Assembly (NCBI GenBank): GCA_004154925.1
Contig: QJNS01000002.1
Location: 186,001 to 250,000, forward strand
Direction: 5' to 3'
DNA length: 64,000 bases
Origin: Monosporascus cannonballus
Taxonomy: Eukaryota > Ascomycota > Sordariomycetes > Xylariales
Shown: positions 9,843-24,000 of the stretch, one piece after another
How the letters are laid out: every line of letters begins with the position of its first letter
How positions within the stretch are numbered: position 1 is the first letter of the stretch
The notes under the pieces: generated by a model
What the model was told of the DNA's origin: nothing
Databases searched by the model: none
The model's input: only the letters and a program-made list of their open reading frames with translations
Translations under genes and position numbers: made by a program

Positions 9843-12800
9843 AATTCTTGACAGGTTCTCAGATATTCTCGAAATCCGGGTACTTTTTTCATTTAATCAG
9901 ATACTGGGTAAATCCGTCTTATTTCCGCATATCGAAAATTTTTTTACACTTCGTATATCTGTTCGTCTTTTGTTTTCATATCGTCCTATGTCGTATATAC
10001 TTTAATTATATCTGCTATTAATTCGAATAAGAAAACGTAAAAAATTAGATGGAATTTAACTTTTGGTATAAGTTCTAATTAATAATTATTTTTTAAGATT
10101 TTTTTGACAATTTTATAGGGACCGATATATTTAAAATCAAGTTTTTTATTAAATCTTTTAATTTAAATGTTTTTTATAACAAAAAAAGCCATTTTCTCCT
10201 TTTCGAAAATTAATCTTTTTAATCGTTTCTAATTATAATATTTATTTATTTAATCTCATATAAATTTTAAATTTAATTATATTTTTTAATATTATTATTA
10301 TAATTATTTCAACGTAACGATTATTTTAATATTAATTCAACCGTTATCGCATATTTTTTTATAAATTTTTAAAGTAAAATTAAAATTTACGTTTATAAAT
10401 ATTATTTTGATATTTTCGTAATAACTAGTATTATAAAATAATTAAACAATTAGTAACTTTTTAACCTACTTATTTTATTCATAATTAATATAATATCGAA
10501 AATAAACCTTCAAAATCTAATTTATTTATTTTATTTATTTATTGCTTTATAGTTTAAAAATATTAAATAATTTATAATTTAAATGAATTTATATCATAAG
10601 ACCTTACCAAAACTTAAATACGAAAATTAATCCTTTATTTAATGTAATTTCCATTAATAATTAGTAAATGTTAAAAATATATTTAAAGAAAATATATATT
10701 ATTTATTCGGCGTTTATATTCTTATAATATCGTAAAAAATAAATAAAAACTTCTTAAATCGATCGACGATTACGAAAATATTATCGTAATATATTTTTAT
10801 AGTTAAATTTTTTAACATAAAAAGCTTAATAATAAAGTCGATTATAACTAAATATTATAATTATTTTACAATTAATAATGGCTATAATTTTTCGTATAAT
10901 TTATGTCGTCAAGTTTTTGCTTTAACGTAAATATTATATTATCGTATAATTTTCTATATAATTACTTTCATTTTAAAAAAAATATATATACGTTAAAACC
11001 GTTTTAAGGTTTTATAAATTTCTGGATATTCGTATAACTGATATTCGTATATTTTTCGTACTAAATCCTTTTGGTGTTTTTCTGAAATTTATATTTTGTT
11101 TGTTTTTTGATTTTTTAAAATATTATTATTATATTATTAAATCTTCTAATACATATTACTAGGTATTACCCGAATTGTCCGAATTCATTATAAACGTAAA
11201 TATCTTTTTATAGTAATATTAAAAATTATATAACTAATTGTAATTAATTTCTTTTTAAGATTTAATCGCTTACTTAAAACGTTTACTTTATCGTTTTTTA
11301 ATCCTTTTTTATAAATAATAATAAACTCGAAATTTATTAATTTTTTTACATTTTTTAATTATTATTTTATAAATTTCCTAATCGTAATAAATCGAGTAAG
11401 ATTTTAATAATCTATATAAATTTTAATCTGGTATAAGTATCTCTTTAAGAAATGCTTAAATTTTCGAAATCCCATAATAATAATTATAAATTGTCTATTT
11501 GGAATATTATAATTAAATTCGGTTTCTTTTAATATGTATGAAAAAAATATAATACGGTATAATTTATCTTAATTATTTCGCTATCCGATTATTATATTTA
11601 ACGCGTAATCCGAAATATCGGTTTTTAACTTAACGAAACGGTTTAAATTATATATAATTAATACTAGTTTGCTAATAATTACATCCTTAATTTTCTGAAA
11701 TATTTTTCTCTTTTTGGCATTTATTTAAATTCTTTTTTTTCGTAAAATTTATCAAAAATATAATTATCCTGCTAAAATTTCGAATAAACTTTTTATAATA
11801 ATTAACGAATCCAAAATATGCTTATACCTCCTTAATTATGGTTAATATCTGTTATTTTATAATTACAATAATTTTCAAAGTTTATTTTAATATGTTTTAA
11901 GGTAATAATATATCTTAAATATTCCATTTTTTATATATAGAACTAACGTTTTTTTATATTAACAACTAACTTTACGTCCTATAAAATTTAAAAAATTTTA
12001 TAAACGTATCCTATATATGCTTTTTCTGTTTTTAAAAAAATAAAAATATTATTAAAATAATAAACCGCGAAAATATCGAGACATTTTCGTAATACGTAAT
12101 TAACTATTTACTAAAAAATTATTAATATATTCGTAAATCCGATTAATATAACCAAATATTTAAATAATCCGTATTTCGTTTTAAAAACTATTTTTTATTC
12201 GTATTTTTTTTATCTTAATATAATTATATATATTCTTAAAATCAAATATTATAAATCTTTTGGTTCCGTAAAATCGGTCCTTTATTTCTATAATTAAAGA
12301 TAATAATATTCGATTTTTATTAATAATATCATTTAATTATTAATAATTAACTATCAATCGCAATTTGCTATTTTGTTTAAGTAGGAAAAATATAAGGTAT
12401 TTTGCTAATAACTTTAAAAATCAAATCTATCTTTTTTATAACCGATTTTCTAAGTATTTTTTCACAATACGTAATTTATCTCCGCTAAATTTATAAATAA
12501 GGTAAAACTTTATTAAAAATCTTTCTTTAAAAATTATTTTATAATCCCATTCGTTATATTCTAATAATTTCGTATTAAGTTACTTTCTAAAAAGCTACTT
12601 ATATTTATAGTATTATAATAATACATTAATTAAATTATTTAATTCTTAAAGCTGTTATTTTTATTATTTTAAATCGTTGTTTAATTATTTCTAATTTCGC
12701 TTTAATAATAATAATGATACGTCGTATTCTTTTTAATGCCTATTTTTTTCTTATGTTTTATCCTTTTAAATAATAAAGTTTCTATCGTATCCTTATACCC

Positions 12801-15060
12801 ACACTTACCGCCATTTTCGATCGAATATTAAAATCTCAATTTTTTTTTCGTTTATTAATAAAAAATAAAACGAACTTTATTTAACCAGTTTCGCTATTAA
12901 TCAAAAGTCCGTATTAACATATCCATAAGAATCCTAAGATCATATCGTAATTTCCAAATAAAACGATATCGAAATTAATTATCTGGTATCGTTTTTTAAC
13001 AAAAATTTCGAAATAATTAATTTCGCATATAACTTTTCCGTTATCGTAAGCAAATTCCTAACTTTCGATATTTTTTGCCGTATAAGATTTTAATTTATAT
13101 TTTCATAATAATTTAAACTTATTAACCATATTTAATACAATATAATTCTCGCTCAAAAATCGGTAATCCACCATTACAATATATTAATACGTTTCAATTC
13201 GTATATCCAAAATAATAAAGTTATTAACGTTTCTTATCGTTATGTTTAAAGCGTTTTTCGAAAATTCTCTTTAATTTCTTTAGATTTCGTTATTTTACGG
13301 CTTTTTTATAAATAACCTTTTTTTAATTTCTATTTAAATCTATCAAGCCTTTTTTATATTTTTTATTTAACGCGTTAAGTTATTATATTTATCGTTATTG
13401 TCGGCGTATTATTCTTTCGAACCGTATTAACTGTTTTTGATTTTTTTGCAATTCTTTTTCTTATCGAATAAATTGTTCTCTTATATTCGCAATTATGTCC
13501 CATTATAGGTCGTTTTAATTATTATTCCAAAGATCTTTTATAAACTAACGTATTTTTTTCTTAATTACTTTCCTTTTTTAAGGATCTATAATAAATATTA
13601 ATTAAAAATAAAAATCCGTAATAATTTTTTAATAATATCTTTTTACTATACGCTGGATTAATTCTTTTTCCGTTTAATAATTATATTATCCATAACAATA
13701 AAAAAGTTTTTTTATAAATATTATTTTTCTTCGGGCTAGCTTTTTATTTCGGCTAATTGCTAAACATTTTCTGGGGTTATAATTCAAAATTATCGATATT
13801 ATTACTTATCGTCCTAATTATTTCTGATACGATTTAAAAAATCGAATCCCTTATAATATATGCGGATAATTTATTTATAAATATATTATTTTCATTTTTC
13901 GTAATCGGAACATTTTTGTTATCGATAATATATAGCATATATCCTGCCGTATTAATTAAAAGTTCCGGAATAAACTTTTTTTATCCAATTATGATATTTA
14001 CGTAATTATTTTTATAATATTTCTTATTATGCTTATAATACTTATTAAACCAGCTTTTTGGCTTTTTATAGTTTTTGTCGAATTTCTTATCGTAATAATC
14101 CTTATTAGACCTTTTGCCATAAACCTGATATATATATAACTTAAATTATGTTAATAATTTTATTATCGTTTCCTGAATTATTCCTGGATTATTTTTTCGG
14201 TACAAGGGTCCCGTTATCTTATTGTAATTTCTTAGGTTTTCTGTATTTATAAGCTTTATATTTCATTTTGCCATAATTAAAGCATTTAATTTAGCTCTAA
14301 TCTTATTTGTAAGTAATGCCGAATTCGATAAATCCTGCCGCCGTTCTATAAGAAATAAAAGGTACGTTTTGTTTTTTTCCCTGGTTAAACTTATTATATC
14401 CCGAACGTAAAATATATTATCTTTTTTTTCCTGTTATTTTTTAAACTGTCGATTATCGACTTTAATTATCTTTATAATATAGCGGTGCAACATAATTAAT
14501 CGCTTAATCCGAATGATTTTATTTTTCATATTATCTTTTAATTCTTTATAAAATATATTAATATAGGCGTCGGCTTCGGTATTTTTTTATTTTGCCTTAA
14601 CCGCAAAACTTTTAAAAGTTACAGCGTACTTAAATACGGGTCTTTTTTGTCAAAATTACAAAAATTGCTAAGCTATAAATCGTTTTTTATTCGGATTACC
14701 GAAATTATCGCGTATTTTATTTTCGAAATTAGTATAAAGTAAAAAAAGTTTATTAATAAAAATTTTCTTATTTAATTCATTTATTTCTAGGAAATTTTTT
14801 ATAATAGGTTAAAATTAATTAACCGTATTTCTTATTAAATATATTCTTATTGCTAAAACCTAATTCGCTAAATTATTAAGGTCCAGAAAACGAAAATAAA
14901 TTTGTACCTAAGTTAAAAAGGTTTAAAGATTACTTTTTTTATTATAAGACTCCGGCTTCCTATGTTTTATGGGAATGAAAAAGGCTTAGACAAGTAACGT
15001 AACTCTAATTTGTCGGATTTCTTTTTCCAGTTCCCAAATTCGAACCTAAAACTATTAAAT
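9802..15060 (-). pseudogene. Gyp-A2 gag-pol remnant with chromodomain
   Basis: Degenerate Ty3/gypsy polyprotein. The gag segment near 14800-15060 reads WELEKEIRQIR and later VQIYFRF and NFENKIRDNFGNPN, typical of fungal gypsy gag. RT lies near 12180-12400. The C-terminus is a chromodomain (KYPDFENI, EPVKNFTGAQRLLKNFYQ) with its stop at 9802-9804. The 3' 41 bp overlap the antisense accessory ORF, which ends at 9842. Multiple RIP-type nonsense codons make it non-functional. The gag start is approximate. Confidence 0.8.
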
Positions 15061-15147
15061 AAGAGTTTCCTAAACGCTAATCGATATTTTAACAATATTG
15101 AATATTGTTCAGAATTTAACGGTATTATTAAACAAAAACTTGCAACG

Positions 15148-15529
15148 TATAACGGCTGTACGGTTTAATCAACTATTAAACCTTAAGTTAACGAGTTTAT
15201 ATTAATAGGAATATTATAAGACTTTATAATAATAAAATAACTTAATTACATTTCTTAATATTAAAAACCCAAAAACGTATTGCAAACGATTAGTATTAAT
15301 AAATATTACAAACTAAAGCTATTTAAATTATGAGAATAATAAGCGTATATATCCTATTTCTTCCGTTCTATCGAACCCGGCTTTATGGGCTTTACGATCG
15401 ATCCTATCGAGCCCGGCTCTATAGTCTTTACGATCGATTCTGTCGAGCCATCACGTAATTTGACTTATATGGCTTAGTTATTTCTTGTTGTAACCGTTTT
15501 CCGAGACCGCAGCCTATCGGGTCATAACA
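15148..15529 (-). repeat. Gyp-A2 5' LTR (two 36-bp repeats)
   Basis: 382 bp, beginning TATAACGGCTGTACGG and ending GGGTCATAACA. It is followed by the right ATTTA duplication (15530-15534). Two 36-bp units are at 15367-15402 and 15403-15438. Confidence 0.88.
15367..15438. repeat. 36-bp tandem repeat, two units, in U3
   Basis: Same unit as at 8985-9092 (AGCCCGGCTC...GGGCTTTACGATCGAT) but with one unit fewer. This accounts for the whole 36-bp length difference between the LTRs of Gyp-A2. Confidence 0.88.
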
Positions 15530-15534
15530 ATTTA

Positions 15535-16640
15535 ATACAATATATTAAATTAAGTTCATAAATATTATTTAGACTATATTATAAAATTTTGTAATATTAT
15601 AAGAAAAATTAAATATCAAAATAAAGTTTTAAATAAAATTAGATATAGCGAAAGCTTATTAAAAGGTATTATTAAAATAATTAAACGTGATATTAAACGA
15701 AAGATTCGTTTATTTTAGTTAAGTTTTATTCTTAAAAATATTGAAATATATATCTAAACATTTCAATAATTTCTTTTGAGTTATTATTTTACTTTAACGG
15801 TCTTTTTTGAAATTTAATCAATAAGTATTAAAAAAATAAAGCGAATTTAATATATAACGGTTTATATTTAATTCACTGTACCTTTTATCGCATTTCGATT
15901 AATATACTTTAACTAAAACCTAAATATTAGGTATTACGAAATTATTAATCGAATTATACTATACCAGATTGGAACAAAAACTCGAGTTTCGTTATTTTGA
16001 AATAAAGATTTAGTAAATATATAATGTAATAACTGTTTTATAGATAATACGATCGACTTAAAAAGTTCTTTAATATATGTTATAAAATTATTTAAAAAGG
16101 TAACCACTTAAAAAGTAAATAAATAAAATATATTAATTACTTTCATAGCTAAAACAGAACTCTTATTTGCTTCTATAAGCTGTTAAAAACCTTATTACAT
16201 TTTTCAATTAATTATTTAATTTAATATTAGCCTAAATACAAAGCTGTCAAATATAAAATATTATAATTACTAAATCATATAGTTAATGAATCTCGATATC
16301 GATATACTATAAATAAAATTATACTTTATAAATAGAGATAATTGTTAATTTCGTATATTTATAAAACGATAACTAAAATAAATTATATACTAATAAATAA
16401 TATACTGGCTAGCAAAATAATAAATGTTTTATTTTAGTAAATTTTTAAGTATTTTTTTTAAAAAAAATAAATATTACAAAATTTTTCGACCCACGAAAGA
16501 ATATATTAGGTGAAATTTTTAAAAAGCATTAATTAATTAGAAAAATTTAAGTGTCTAAGAAAAATCAAATAAATAATTATTGGTTTAAAAATAGTACAAA
16601 ATAATAAATAACGCTTTAACGTATTTAAGGCGTTAAAGAG
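15535..16640. other. AT-rich stretch, no gene
   Basis: Bases 15530-15534 are the Gyp-A2 target duplication. The rest is strongly AT-rich with no open frame of note and no visible similarity to the Gyp-A, Gyp-C or Gyp-D elements. It is either an old repeat beyond recognition or unique sequence caught in RIP. Composition changes abruptly to GC-balanced near 16640. Confidence 0.45.
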
Positions 16641-19600
16641 GTATATTAATTAGCCAGCTATGCGTTAATATACCCAATACGAAAAGGCTATCTATTAATT
16701 GGAACACATATATACCTTTGCTAGGACATATAAAAGTTATACGCGTGGCGAGAACGCGCGTAGTTGGCTGAATGGAACAACGCAACTGAAGTCCCTTATA
16801 TCTGACAGGGGGAGCGTACGCTGAACTTGGCATGGATTACCTAAGAAGTCGGTTCCAAGAAAGAAACAGTGGCCGGTCTATGTATCAATGTCCGAAAACA
16901 AGCTCATCCATATGTTGATCTGAAGTTACTCATGATCCATTGTAGACGAGGGGTATAGGTACAAGTGGCCAAGGGCGTACTCATACAGTGTAGACCGTCA
17001 ACAGTACCCAAAGATCAGTACGATATGCGGTAGTTATCACGTAGGTGGGCAAATACACCGAAAATGGCCTGATCGATCTAGAAAATCAGCCCATGCCAAG
17101 CATCATCTGCGCCATCCTCGGCTCGTGCCGAGTCAGCCCTACGGATTGATCTACGGCAACTTCAGGGCTGAGGCTGAGTATATATTTCCTGCTGGCCGCC
17201 CTGAATCGCGTTGCTGAAGAAAACTGTTGTTGTTACAGGTTCGCCCGACATTCGACATGTTACGATCAATGAAGGGGCGCACGAGAAATCCCTTCCACGG
17301 CTCGCACCTTAATGGGGTTGTGAAAAGAACACACAGGGATGACGGAACGAACCTCTGGGCGCTCAGACCATCTCTAAAGTCTAATTAAAGCTTAACCTTA
17401 CACGGCATATAGGTGGACGTAGCTTAGGTAGGTTACCCCTGAAAGGCCTAAAGGATTGAGTTGATTCGGAAGTCCGACTCAAAAAGCTTATTGGATTAAT
17501 TGCACGACGGACTCCGAATGAACCCGAGAAATGCGTCGAACAGGACCAAGGTTAGCCAGTCTACCAAACATGTTGACCACTTGATCTGGAGTGTACGGAG
17601 ACGTCACTGACACACCAAAAGACGGAGAGAAGTCCTCCGGGCTCTCTGGGATCATCACTAATATCTGGTACAATTAGGGCGTCGAAACAAAGAAGGCAAA
17701 GCCAGTGTTCGCTAGTGTCCTACGAAGATCTCCCAAGTGATGAGGCAAATCCATAATTTTCACCAGAGACCTCCTCCACCTCCGAGCTGAGATGGTCGAG
17801 GTTGGGAAAGAACAGGTGCAGTGAGGGAGGCGCTATTGTCCCGGGATCACCATGCACGCTTATGCATGGGGCTGGTCCTGGGTCTGATCTCCGGCCCGGA
17901 TAAGGCGTTGGGGATTTCGCGGCGGGTTTCGAGGGAATTAAAACTGGCATATGTGAGCCAAGAAATCGCAATAATTCATTGGCAATGGTGCTGTTTCCAA
18001 TACCTCGTCTCTGAACTCCGAGGACACAATCCGGAAAGCGGCATGTCATGAAGCCTCGCACTTTTGGAGTCGAGAGTACGAGCGGTCTGGAAGGATCAAA
18101 TATGATATCGGACGGTGACTGAGCGCCGGCCCTGGGCAGTACCTACGGATAAGGCTAGACAAAGGTACCTTGGCCGAAGATACGGGCCAAAAGTTTTCGG
18201 TCTCCGCCGCATCGGCGTTCAATAGCCCCTAGAGCACGGTCGCTCAAATGCCCCGGCAATGCTGGTCACAGCATACTTCTAGCGACTACATGGTTAATGG
18301 CCCCCTGCGACATACGGGAATGGAATTTGGAATACCGCACAGGATGTGAAGCTGTCAGGACCGTACCCGTGCAAGCCACGGAGACCGAAAAGTCTTGGCC
18401 CGAACTCTGGTAAGCTTAGTAAAGCACACACCCATGCGCAGCTTCCCGGTTTTTTTCATCGATCAGCGCGAGGTGTTCCGGATGGCCCTGAGCTCTGGTG
18501 GTTCCTGGAATGTACTTCATCAGACTCCACTCGGGTCCACCGGGGCCCAGTGCTGGGCGCTATGCGTCCCTGGACAGAGTTGTAAGTTTTACCCCAACAA
18601 TTGAGTTTCTATGGCGGAATGGATCACGGATGATCAACCACCAGTCGCATTTTTAACTTTACAAGCTGCAAAGGGGGCGATAGATCGGCTAGGAAATAAT
18701 CTGCATCGGGAGGAGATTCGTGACTTGGAATTAGGGAGACAATAAGAGACGAATCCACGCTATGAACTGCAGTGTTTATTTCTCGCAGTTGCTGAGCACT
18801 GCCGCCGGTTTAGATGCTGTAGTTGTATTGCTTTGAGAGTTGTAAAGCAACAGATTGAGCTAAAAGACCGGATAATTCATCGTCGAGTCGCGACGTCTTT
18901 TGATTGGGGAGGTCTTCGGCCTCGTGGGCCCTCGATAGCCTTTAGATACCCGTCAGTACCCCGGTCTTACCCCTCCAACTTCAATCCATTCCCATTCGGG
19001 TAAGGCTCTGTTGGGCTTATTGGAGTTTTAAATCTTTACCGAAGCAACAATGACTGCTAACATTTGTGGGTGTGGGTATTCCGAACCGAATACTGGATGT
19101 GATAATTACCGGAAGCAGTAATCAAGGATATAAAGTCGTAGTTGTGAGAATCCCGTAAATGTCAGGCCTGACATGATATAACGCGAGGTCATATGCGAAT
19201 ATGTACTCCTGATGGGAGAAAGTGTGACGTATGGTTGAAACTTGGGGAGTTTCATAACCACCGGTGAACCCCACCACATACAAGTTAGCTCGTCGACCAA
19301 CTCGGCACCTGCTTAGCACTTTATTCAGGAGATCTGATTTGTAGTTTGATGAGATAGATGGCCATGTACCTGAGGACCCGGGATCACCGGCTATCCTTGG
19401 CCATCCAGAGGAATGTATGTGCAGTAATCACTCTCCGGGGCTAACCCGTGCTATTGGCCGGTCTCCAAGCCTCCCGTCTGATCATCCATATAGAACTGAC
19501 GAAATGAGAGAGGAGGCATCAAGCACTCAACGACGCTCCAGCTGGGGTCCTCAAACCCGAATGATACATCAGGTGCTGCAGTTTGTGGGTACAACCGGAG

Positions 19601-20060
19601 TATATCTTTTAATCAAATTCTGCTTGGTCTACCACGCATGTACCGGTATGCCTCTATGTATCTACATGAATTACGTAGTACGGACGGATGTCAGTGACGG
19701 TGGGGAGCCAGTGTCTCCCCAACGTCGCGGCGAGCGCTGTCATTGGCCAGACGAATTAGCTGATTACTCCACTCGGGAACATCCGGATCTCACCTAATTG
19801 AGATTTTGCTGCTAGCTCAGCTCTAGTCCAGGTCGTACCTTAACTAGAATGCCGGCTAAAAGCTTCAATGTGAAAGAAGAATGACCCCTACCTCCAGTGC
19901 CTTGGGTGGATGGACAGCAGGAGTAGTATCGTGACAGTACGGATGTCAATTATGTTGAATGACCTTTTTTCGGGTGGGTTAGTTGACTAACAATAGGTAC
20001 TTTTGCACAATGGGAAGTACGTGGTCGAAATATCATGTAGCAATGGCTCGTCCAGCCTAA
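16641..20060. other. GC-balanced region with no supported gene
   Basis: Composition resembles genic DNA, but I see only short open frames (up to 126 codons, 19417-19797). None has a recognisable domain, convincing splice partner or consistent codon use. A small perfect hairpin (CTCGGC-TCGT-GCCGAG) lies at 17117-17132. A lineage-specific small gene or a non-coding transcript cannot be excluded. Confidence 0.4.
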
Positions 20061-21056
20061 AACATGATCCTACATACAGCATACAGCCCATCCATCTTCT
20101 TCCTATGCTCTTATTAACCTAAACGCAGCCTGCTGCTGATCTTGCCTCAAGAAACCTTTCTCAGATTCTTTCCCCTCCCATCCTCACCCGATTCTTCAAC
20201 CTACGCTGCCGTAACTCCTCCAACTCCTCCTCCCTCCCATTGGAGTATTGCGTGGAACAGCATTTAATCCCCAGTCAAGCAGCATTCTTTCATACTTGCG
20301 CCGACAACGACGGTGACGGCGTTTGTCTCTTCATGTACGTCTTTTGCGCAAAGACATTGTACCTTATAGGAAAGGCCCCTCAGCCTATTGTATGTGAGTC
20401 CCTCGCCATTTGCGTATCCCGTACCATCTCTCAGCTTTCGCTTTGGTTGCTGTAATTGTCCGAACTGGATTCATCATATCCCCCCTCCTTGAGGCCTTAC
20501 GGGGATCGGTTCGGACTCCGTCGTCCGCACATCTCGGGACTGTCAGCCGGCGGCGATGGATACATGTGGATGCACAGCTTGGCTTGGAGCTAATCCTGGT
20601 CTTGACGGCTCACCCAACCAGCACCATTCTAACCGACTCCGCCGCCGCCGCCCACGGAAATGTAAGACGCCGAGCTGACTTCTCAAAAGCATAACCCAGA
20701 TACCCCCCTCTTCCCCCCCCCCCACCTGACCAAATCAGTTTCCGACGCGCCACCACGACTCTAGTTTCCAGGACGGAAGACATACTGTTCAGTCATACCA
20801 TTCGACAACCGTTAATTTGATTCGACCGAAATCTGTTCGGCTCTTCCTCCCCGAGTCGTCAGCACGGCTTAATCTCGAATTGCTCGCCCATAACCGGCGA
20901 AAACAACGATCACCGCTTTCTCAACGTTAATTAGAGCTTGATTCGGGCAACCATTGTACCTTTGATGATCTGCTGACTATTGACTTGGATTATCACCTCG
21001 ACTTGCTCTGTCCTCGCACAGATTCATCCTAAACCCCACCCTTCATATAGATAAAA
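20061..21056 (+). promoter_or_regulatory. Upstream/leader region of ACC1
   Basis: No protein gene fits here. Pyrimidine-rich tracts typical of filamentous-fungal core promoters are present: CT-rich sequence around 20150-20235, and a long C run near 20710-20723. The start codon context is ATAAAAATGGCC, with A at -3 and G at +4. A GTAAGA donor at 20662 and a pyrimidine-rich acceptor ending at 21021 could bound an intron in the 5' untranslated region; this is only suggestive. Confidence 0.4.
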
Positions 21057-24000
21057 ATGGCCGAGACGAACGGTCACGGACCGGCGAACGGCGCCAATGG
21101 TAACCGGACTGTGCCGGTCACGAACGGGAAACCTTCGTACGCCGAGAGACATAAGATAGCCGATCACTTCATCGGCGGAAACAGAATAGAGAATGCACCT
21201 GCTTCGAAGGTGAAGGATTTCGTGACCGCTCACGATGGTCACACGGTCATCACGAACGTAAGATACCCATAAACCCTCTCGGGGTTGGGAGAACGGGTAG
21301 TAGCTAACTTACTATTCTGCGCAGGTCCTGATCGCCAACAACGGTATCGCCGCCGTCAAGGAGATTCGGTCGGTCCGGAAATGGGCTTACGAGACGTTCG
21401 GCGACGAAAAGGCCATCCAGTTTACTGTCATGGCCACCCCGGAAGACCTGGCAGCCAACGCTGATTACATACGAATGGCCGACCACTACGTCGAGGTGCC
21501 TGGTGGTACCAATAACCACAACTACGCTAACGTAGAATTGATTGTCGATATTGCGGAGCGAATGGATGTGCACGCTGTCTGGGCTGGTTGGTGAGTTGTA
21601 ACCAGTTTCCCGCCCCCTCGAATTCAAGTGTTGACGGGTTGATAGGGGTCACGCTTCAGAAAATCCCAAGCTTCCCGAATCTCTGGCAGCTTCGCCGAAG
21701 AAGATCGTCTTCATCGGCCCCCCGGGGTCCGCCATGCGCTCACTTGGTGACAAGATTTCCTCTACCATCGTCGCACAGCACGCCAAGGTACCATGTATTC
21801 CCTGGTCCGGAACAGGTGTTGATCAGGTCCAAGTCGACGAGTCGGGTCTCGTTACTGTAGCCGACGATGTCTACCTCAAGGGCTGTGTAAACTCGTGGGA
21901 AGAAGGTCTGGAGAAAGCGAAAGCTATTGGCTTCCCGGTCATGATCAAGGCGTCGGAGGGTGGTGGTGGCAAGGGTATCCGAAAGGCCATGAGCGAGGAG
22001 GGCTTCGAGCAGTTATACAAGGCAGCTGCCAGCGAAATCCCCGGCTCGCCCATCTTCATCATGAAGCTGGCTGGTAATGCGAGACATTTGGAGGTCCAAC
22101 TGCTGGCTGACCAGTACGGGAACAACATTTCGTTATTCGGGCGAGATTGTTCGGTACAGCGAAGACACCAGAAGATCATCGAGGAAGCCCCCGTCACGAT
22201 AGCCAGTTCGCAGACGTTCAAGAATATGGAGGATGCTGCCGTCCGGCTGGGTCGCTTGGTTGGTTACGTGTCAGCCGGAACCGTCGAGTACCTTTATTCG
22301 CACGAGGATGACAAATTCTATTTCTTGGAGTTGAACCCGCGTCTGCAGGTCGAACATCCCACCACCGAAATGGTCAGTGGCGTCAACCTCCCCGTTGCCC
22401 AGCTGCAGGTTGCTATGGGTATCCCTCTCCACCGAATCAGCGACATCCGGTTATTGTACGGCCTAGACCCCAAGCTTTCGACCGAAATCGACTTCCACTT
22501 TGAGAACCCCGAGAGTGGCAAGACGCAGCGCCGACCGAGCCCCAAGGGCCACTGCACCGCCTGCCGAATTACGTCCGAAGATCCCGGTGAGGGTTTCAAG
22601 CCTTCGAACGGTGTTATGCACGATCTCAACTTCCGCAGTAGCGCGAACGTCTGGGGCTACTTCTCCGTCAGTACCGCCTCTAGCATTCACAGTTTCTCCG
22701 ACAGTCAGTTTGGACACATCTTCGCCTATGGAGAGAGCCGAGCTGTGTCGCGGAAGAACATGATAGTTGCGCTCAAGGAGTTGAGCATCCGTGGTGACTT
22801 CAGGACGACCATCGAGTACCTCATTAAACTGCTCGAGACTGAGGATTTCGAGGCCAACACCATTACCACAGGGTGGCTCGACGAGCTGATCTCGAAGAAG
22901 CTTACTGCTAAGCGTCCGGATACTATGCTCGCTGTGATCTGTGGAGCCACCACTAAGGCGCATATTGCCTCCGAAGCGTGCATCGCTGAGTACCGCTCCG
23001 GCCTCGAAAGAGGTCAAGTCCCCTCCAGGGATATACTCAAGACGGTCTTCCCCATTGATTTCATTTACGAGGGTGAGCGGTACAGATTCACGGCAACCCG
23101 GGCGAGTGTTGACAGCTACCACCTCTTCATAAATGGCTCCAAATGCTCTGTCGGCGTACGCGCTCTCAGTGACGGAGGTCTGCTTATCCTTCTTGATGGG
23201 CGCAGTCATAATGTCTACTGGAAGGAGGAGGTAGGCGCAACTCGGATCTCTGTTGACAACAAGACTTGCTTGCTGGAGCAGGAGAACGATCCGACTCAGC
23301 TGCGCTCACCTAGTCCCGGTAAGCTTGTGAAATACAACGTTGAGAACGGCGAGCATGTCAAGGCCGGCCAGACCTATGCTGAAGTCGAGGTCATGAAGAT
23401 GTTCATGCCTCTCGTCGCCCAGGAGGACGGTATCGTTCAGCTTATCAAGCAGCCCGGTGTAACAATCGAGGCGGGTGATATCCTTGGTATTCTTGCACTC
23501 GACGATCCGTCTCGTGTCAAGCAGGCCCAGCCCTTCGTTGGCAAACTTCCAGACTTTGGCCCAGCTCAGGTCATTGGTAACAAGCCGGCTCAGAGATTCG
23601 CCCTGGTGTACAGCACACTGAGGAACATCCTCGCTGGTTTCGACAACTCCGTTGTTATGCAGCCGACTCTAAAAGAGTTCGTTGAGGTGCTCCGGAACCC
23701 CGAGCTTCCCTACAGCGAATGGGTGTCACAGCACTCCGCCCTTCATTCGAGGATGCCCCAGAAACTCGACGCTTTGTTGACGAATATCGTCGATAAGGCC
23801 AAGGCCCGACATAACGAATTCCCGGCTAAAACGCTTGCCAGGGCGTTTACTAAGTTTATGGATGAGAACCTTTCGCCCAGCGATGCCGACACCCTCCGAG
23901 CGACGTTGGCTCCTCTCACTGCTATCATTGACCTTTACGCAGAAGGCCAGAAGGTCCGCGAACTTAAGACTGTTTCTGGCCTGCTTATGGAATACGCTAG

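Larger units (their letters stand above)
8766..15529 (-). mobile_element. Gyp-A2: complete but RIP-degraded Ty3/gypsy chromovirus
   Basis: A 6764-bp element bounded by perfect 5-bp target duplications ATTTA (8761-8765 and 15530-15534). LTRs are at 8766-9183 and 15148-15529. Minus-strand gag is recognisable near 14800-15060 (VQIYFRF, then DLNN, then NFENKIRDNFGNPN). RT lies near 12180-12400 and a chromodomain at 9802-9925. A plus-strand accessory ORF lies at 9258-9842. The two LTRs differ in length by exactly one 36-bp U3 repeat unit. Coding capacity is destroyed by TAA/TAG codons typical of RIP. Confidence 0.92.

Noticed and set aside
17117..17132. Perfect hairpin as a terminator or RNA gene
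   Set aside because: Only a 6-bp stem, no flanking gene and no tRNA-like arms.
17720..18061. 113-codon minus-strand frame with a glycine-rich stretch (GVQRRGIGNST)
   Set aside because: Looks faintly like a P-loop, but the Lys is missing and the spacing does not fit GxxxxGK(S/T).
19417..19797. 126-codon plus-strand open frame upstream of ACC1
   Set aside because: Longest frame in the gene-free stretch, but with no recognisable domain, signal or splice partner. Kept only as a remote possibility.
22463..23209. 248-codon minus-strand frame
   Set aside because: Antisense shadow of the ACC1 biotin carboxylase region.
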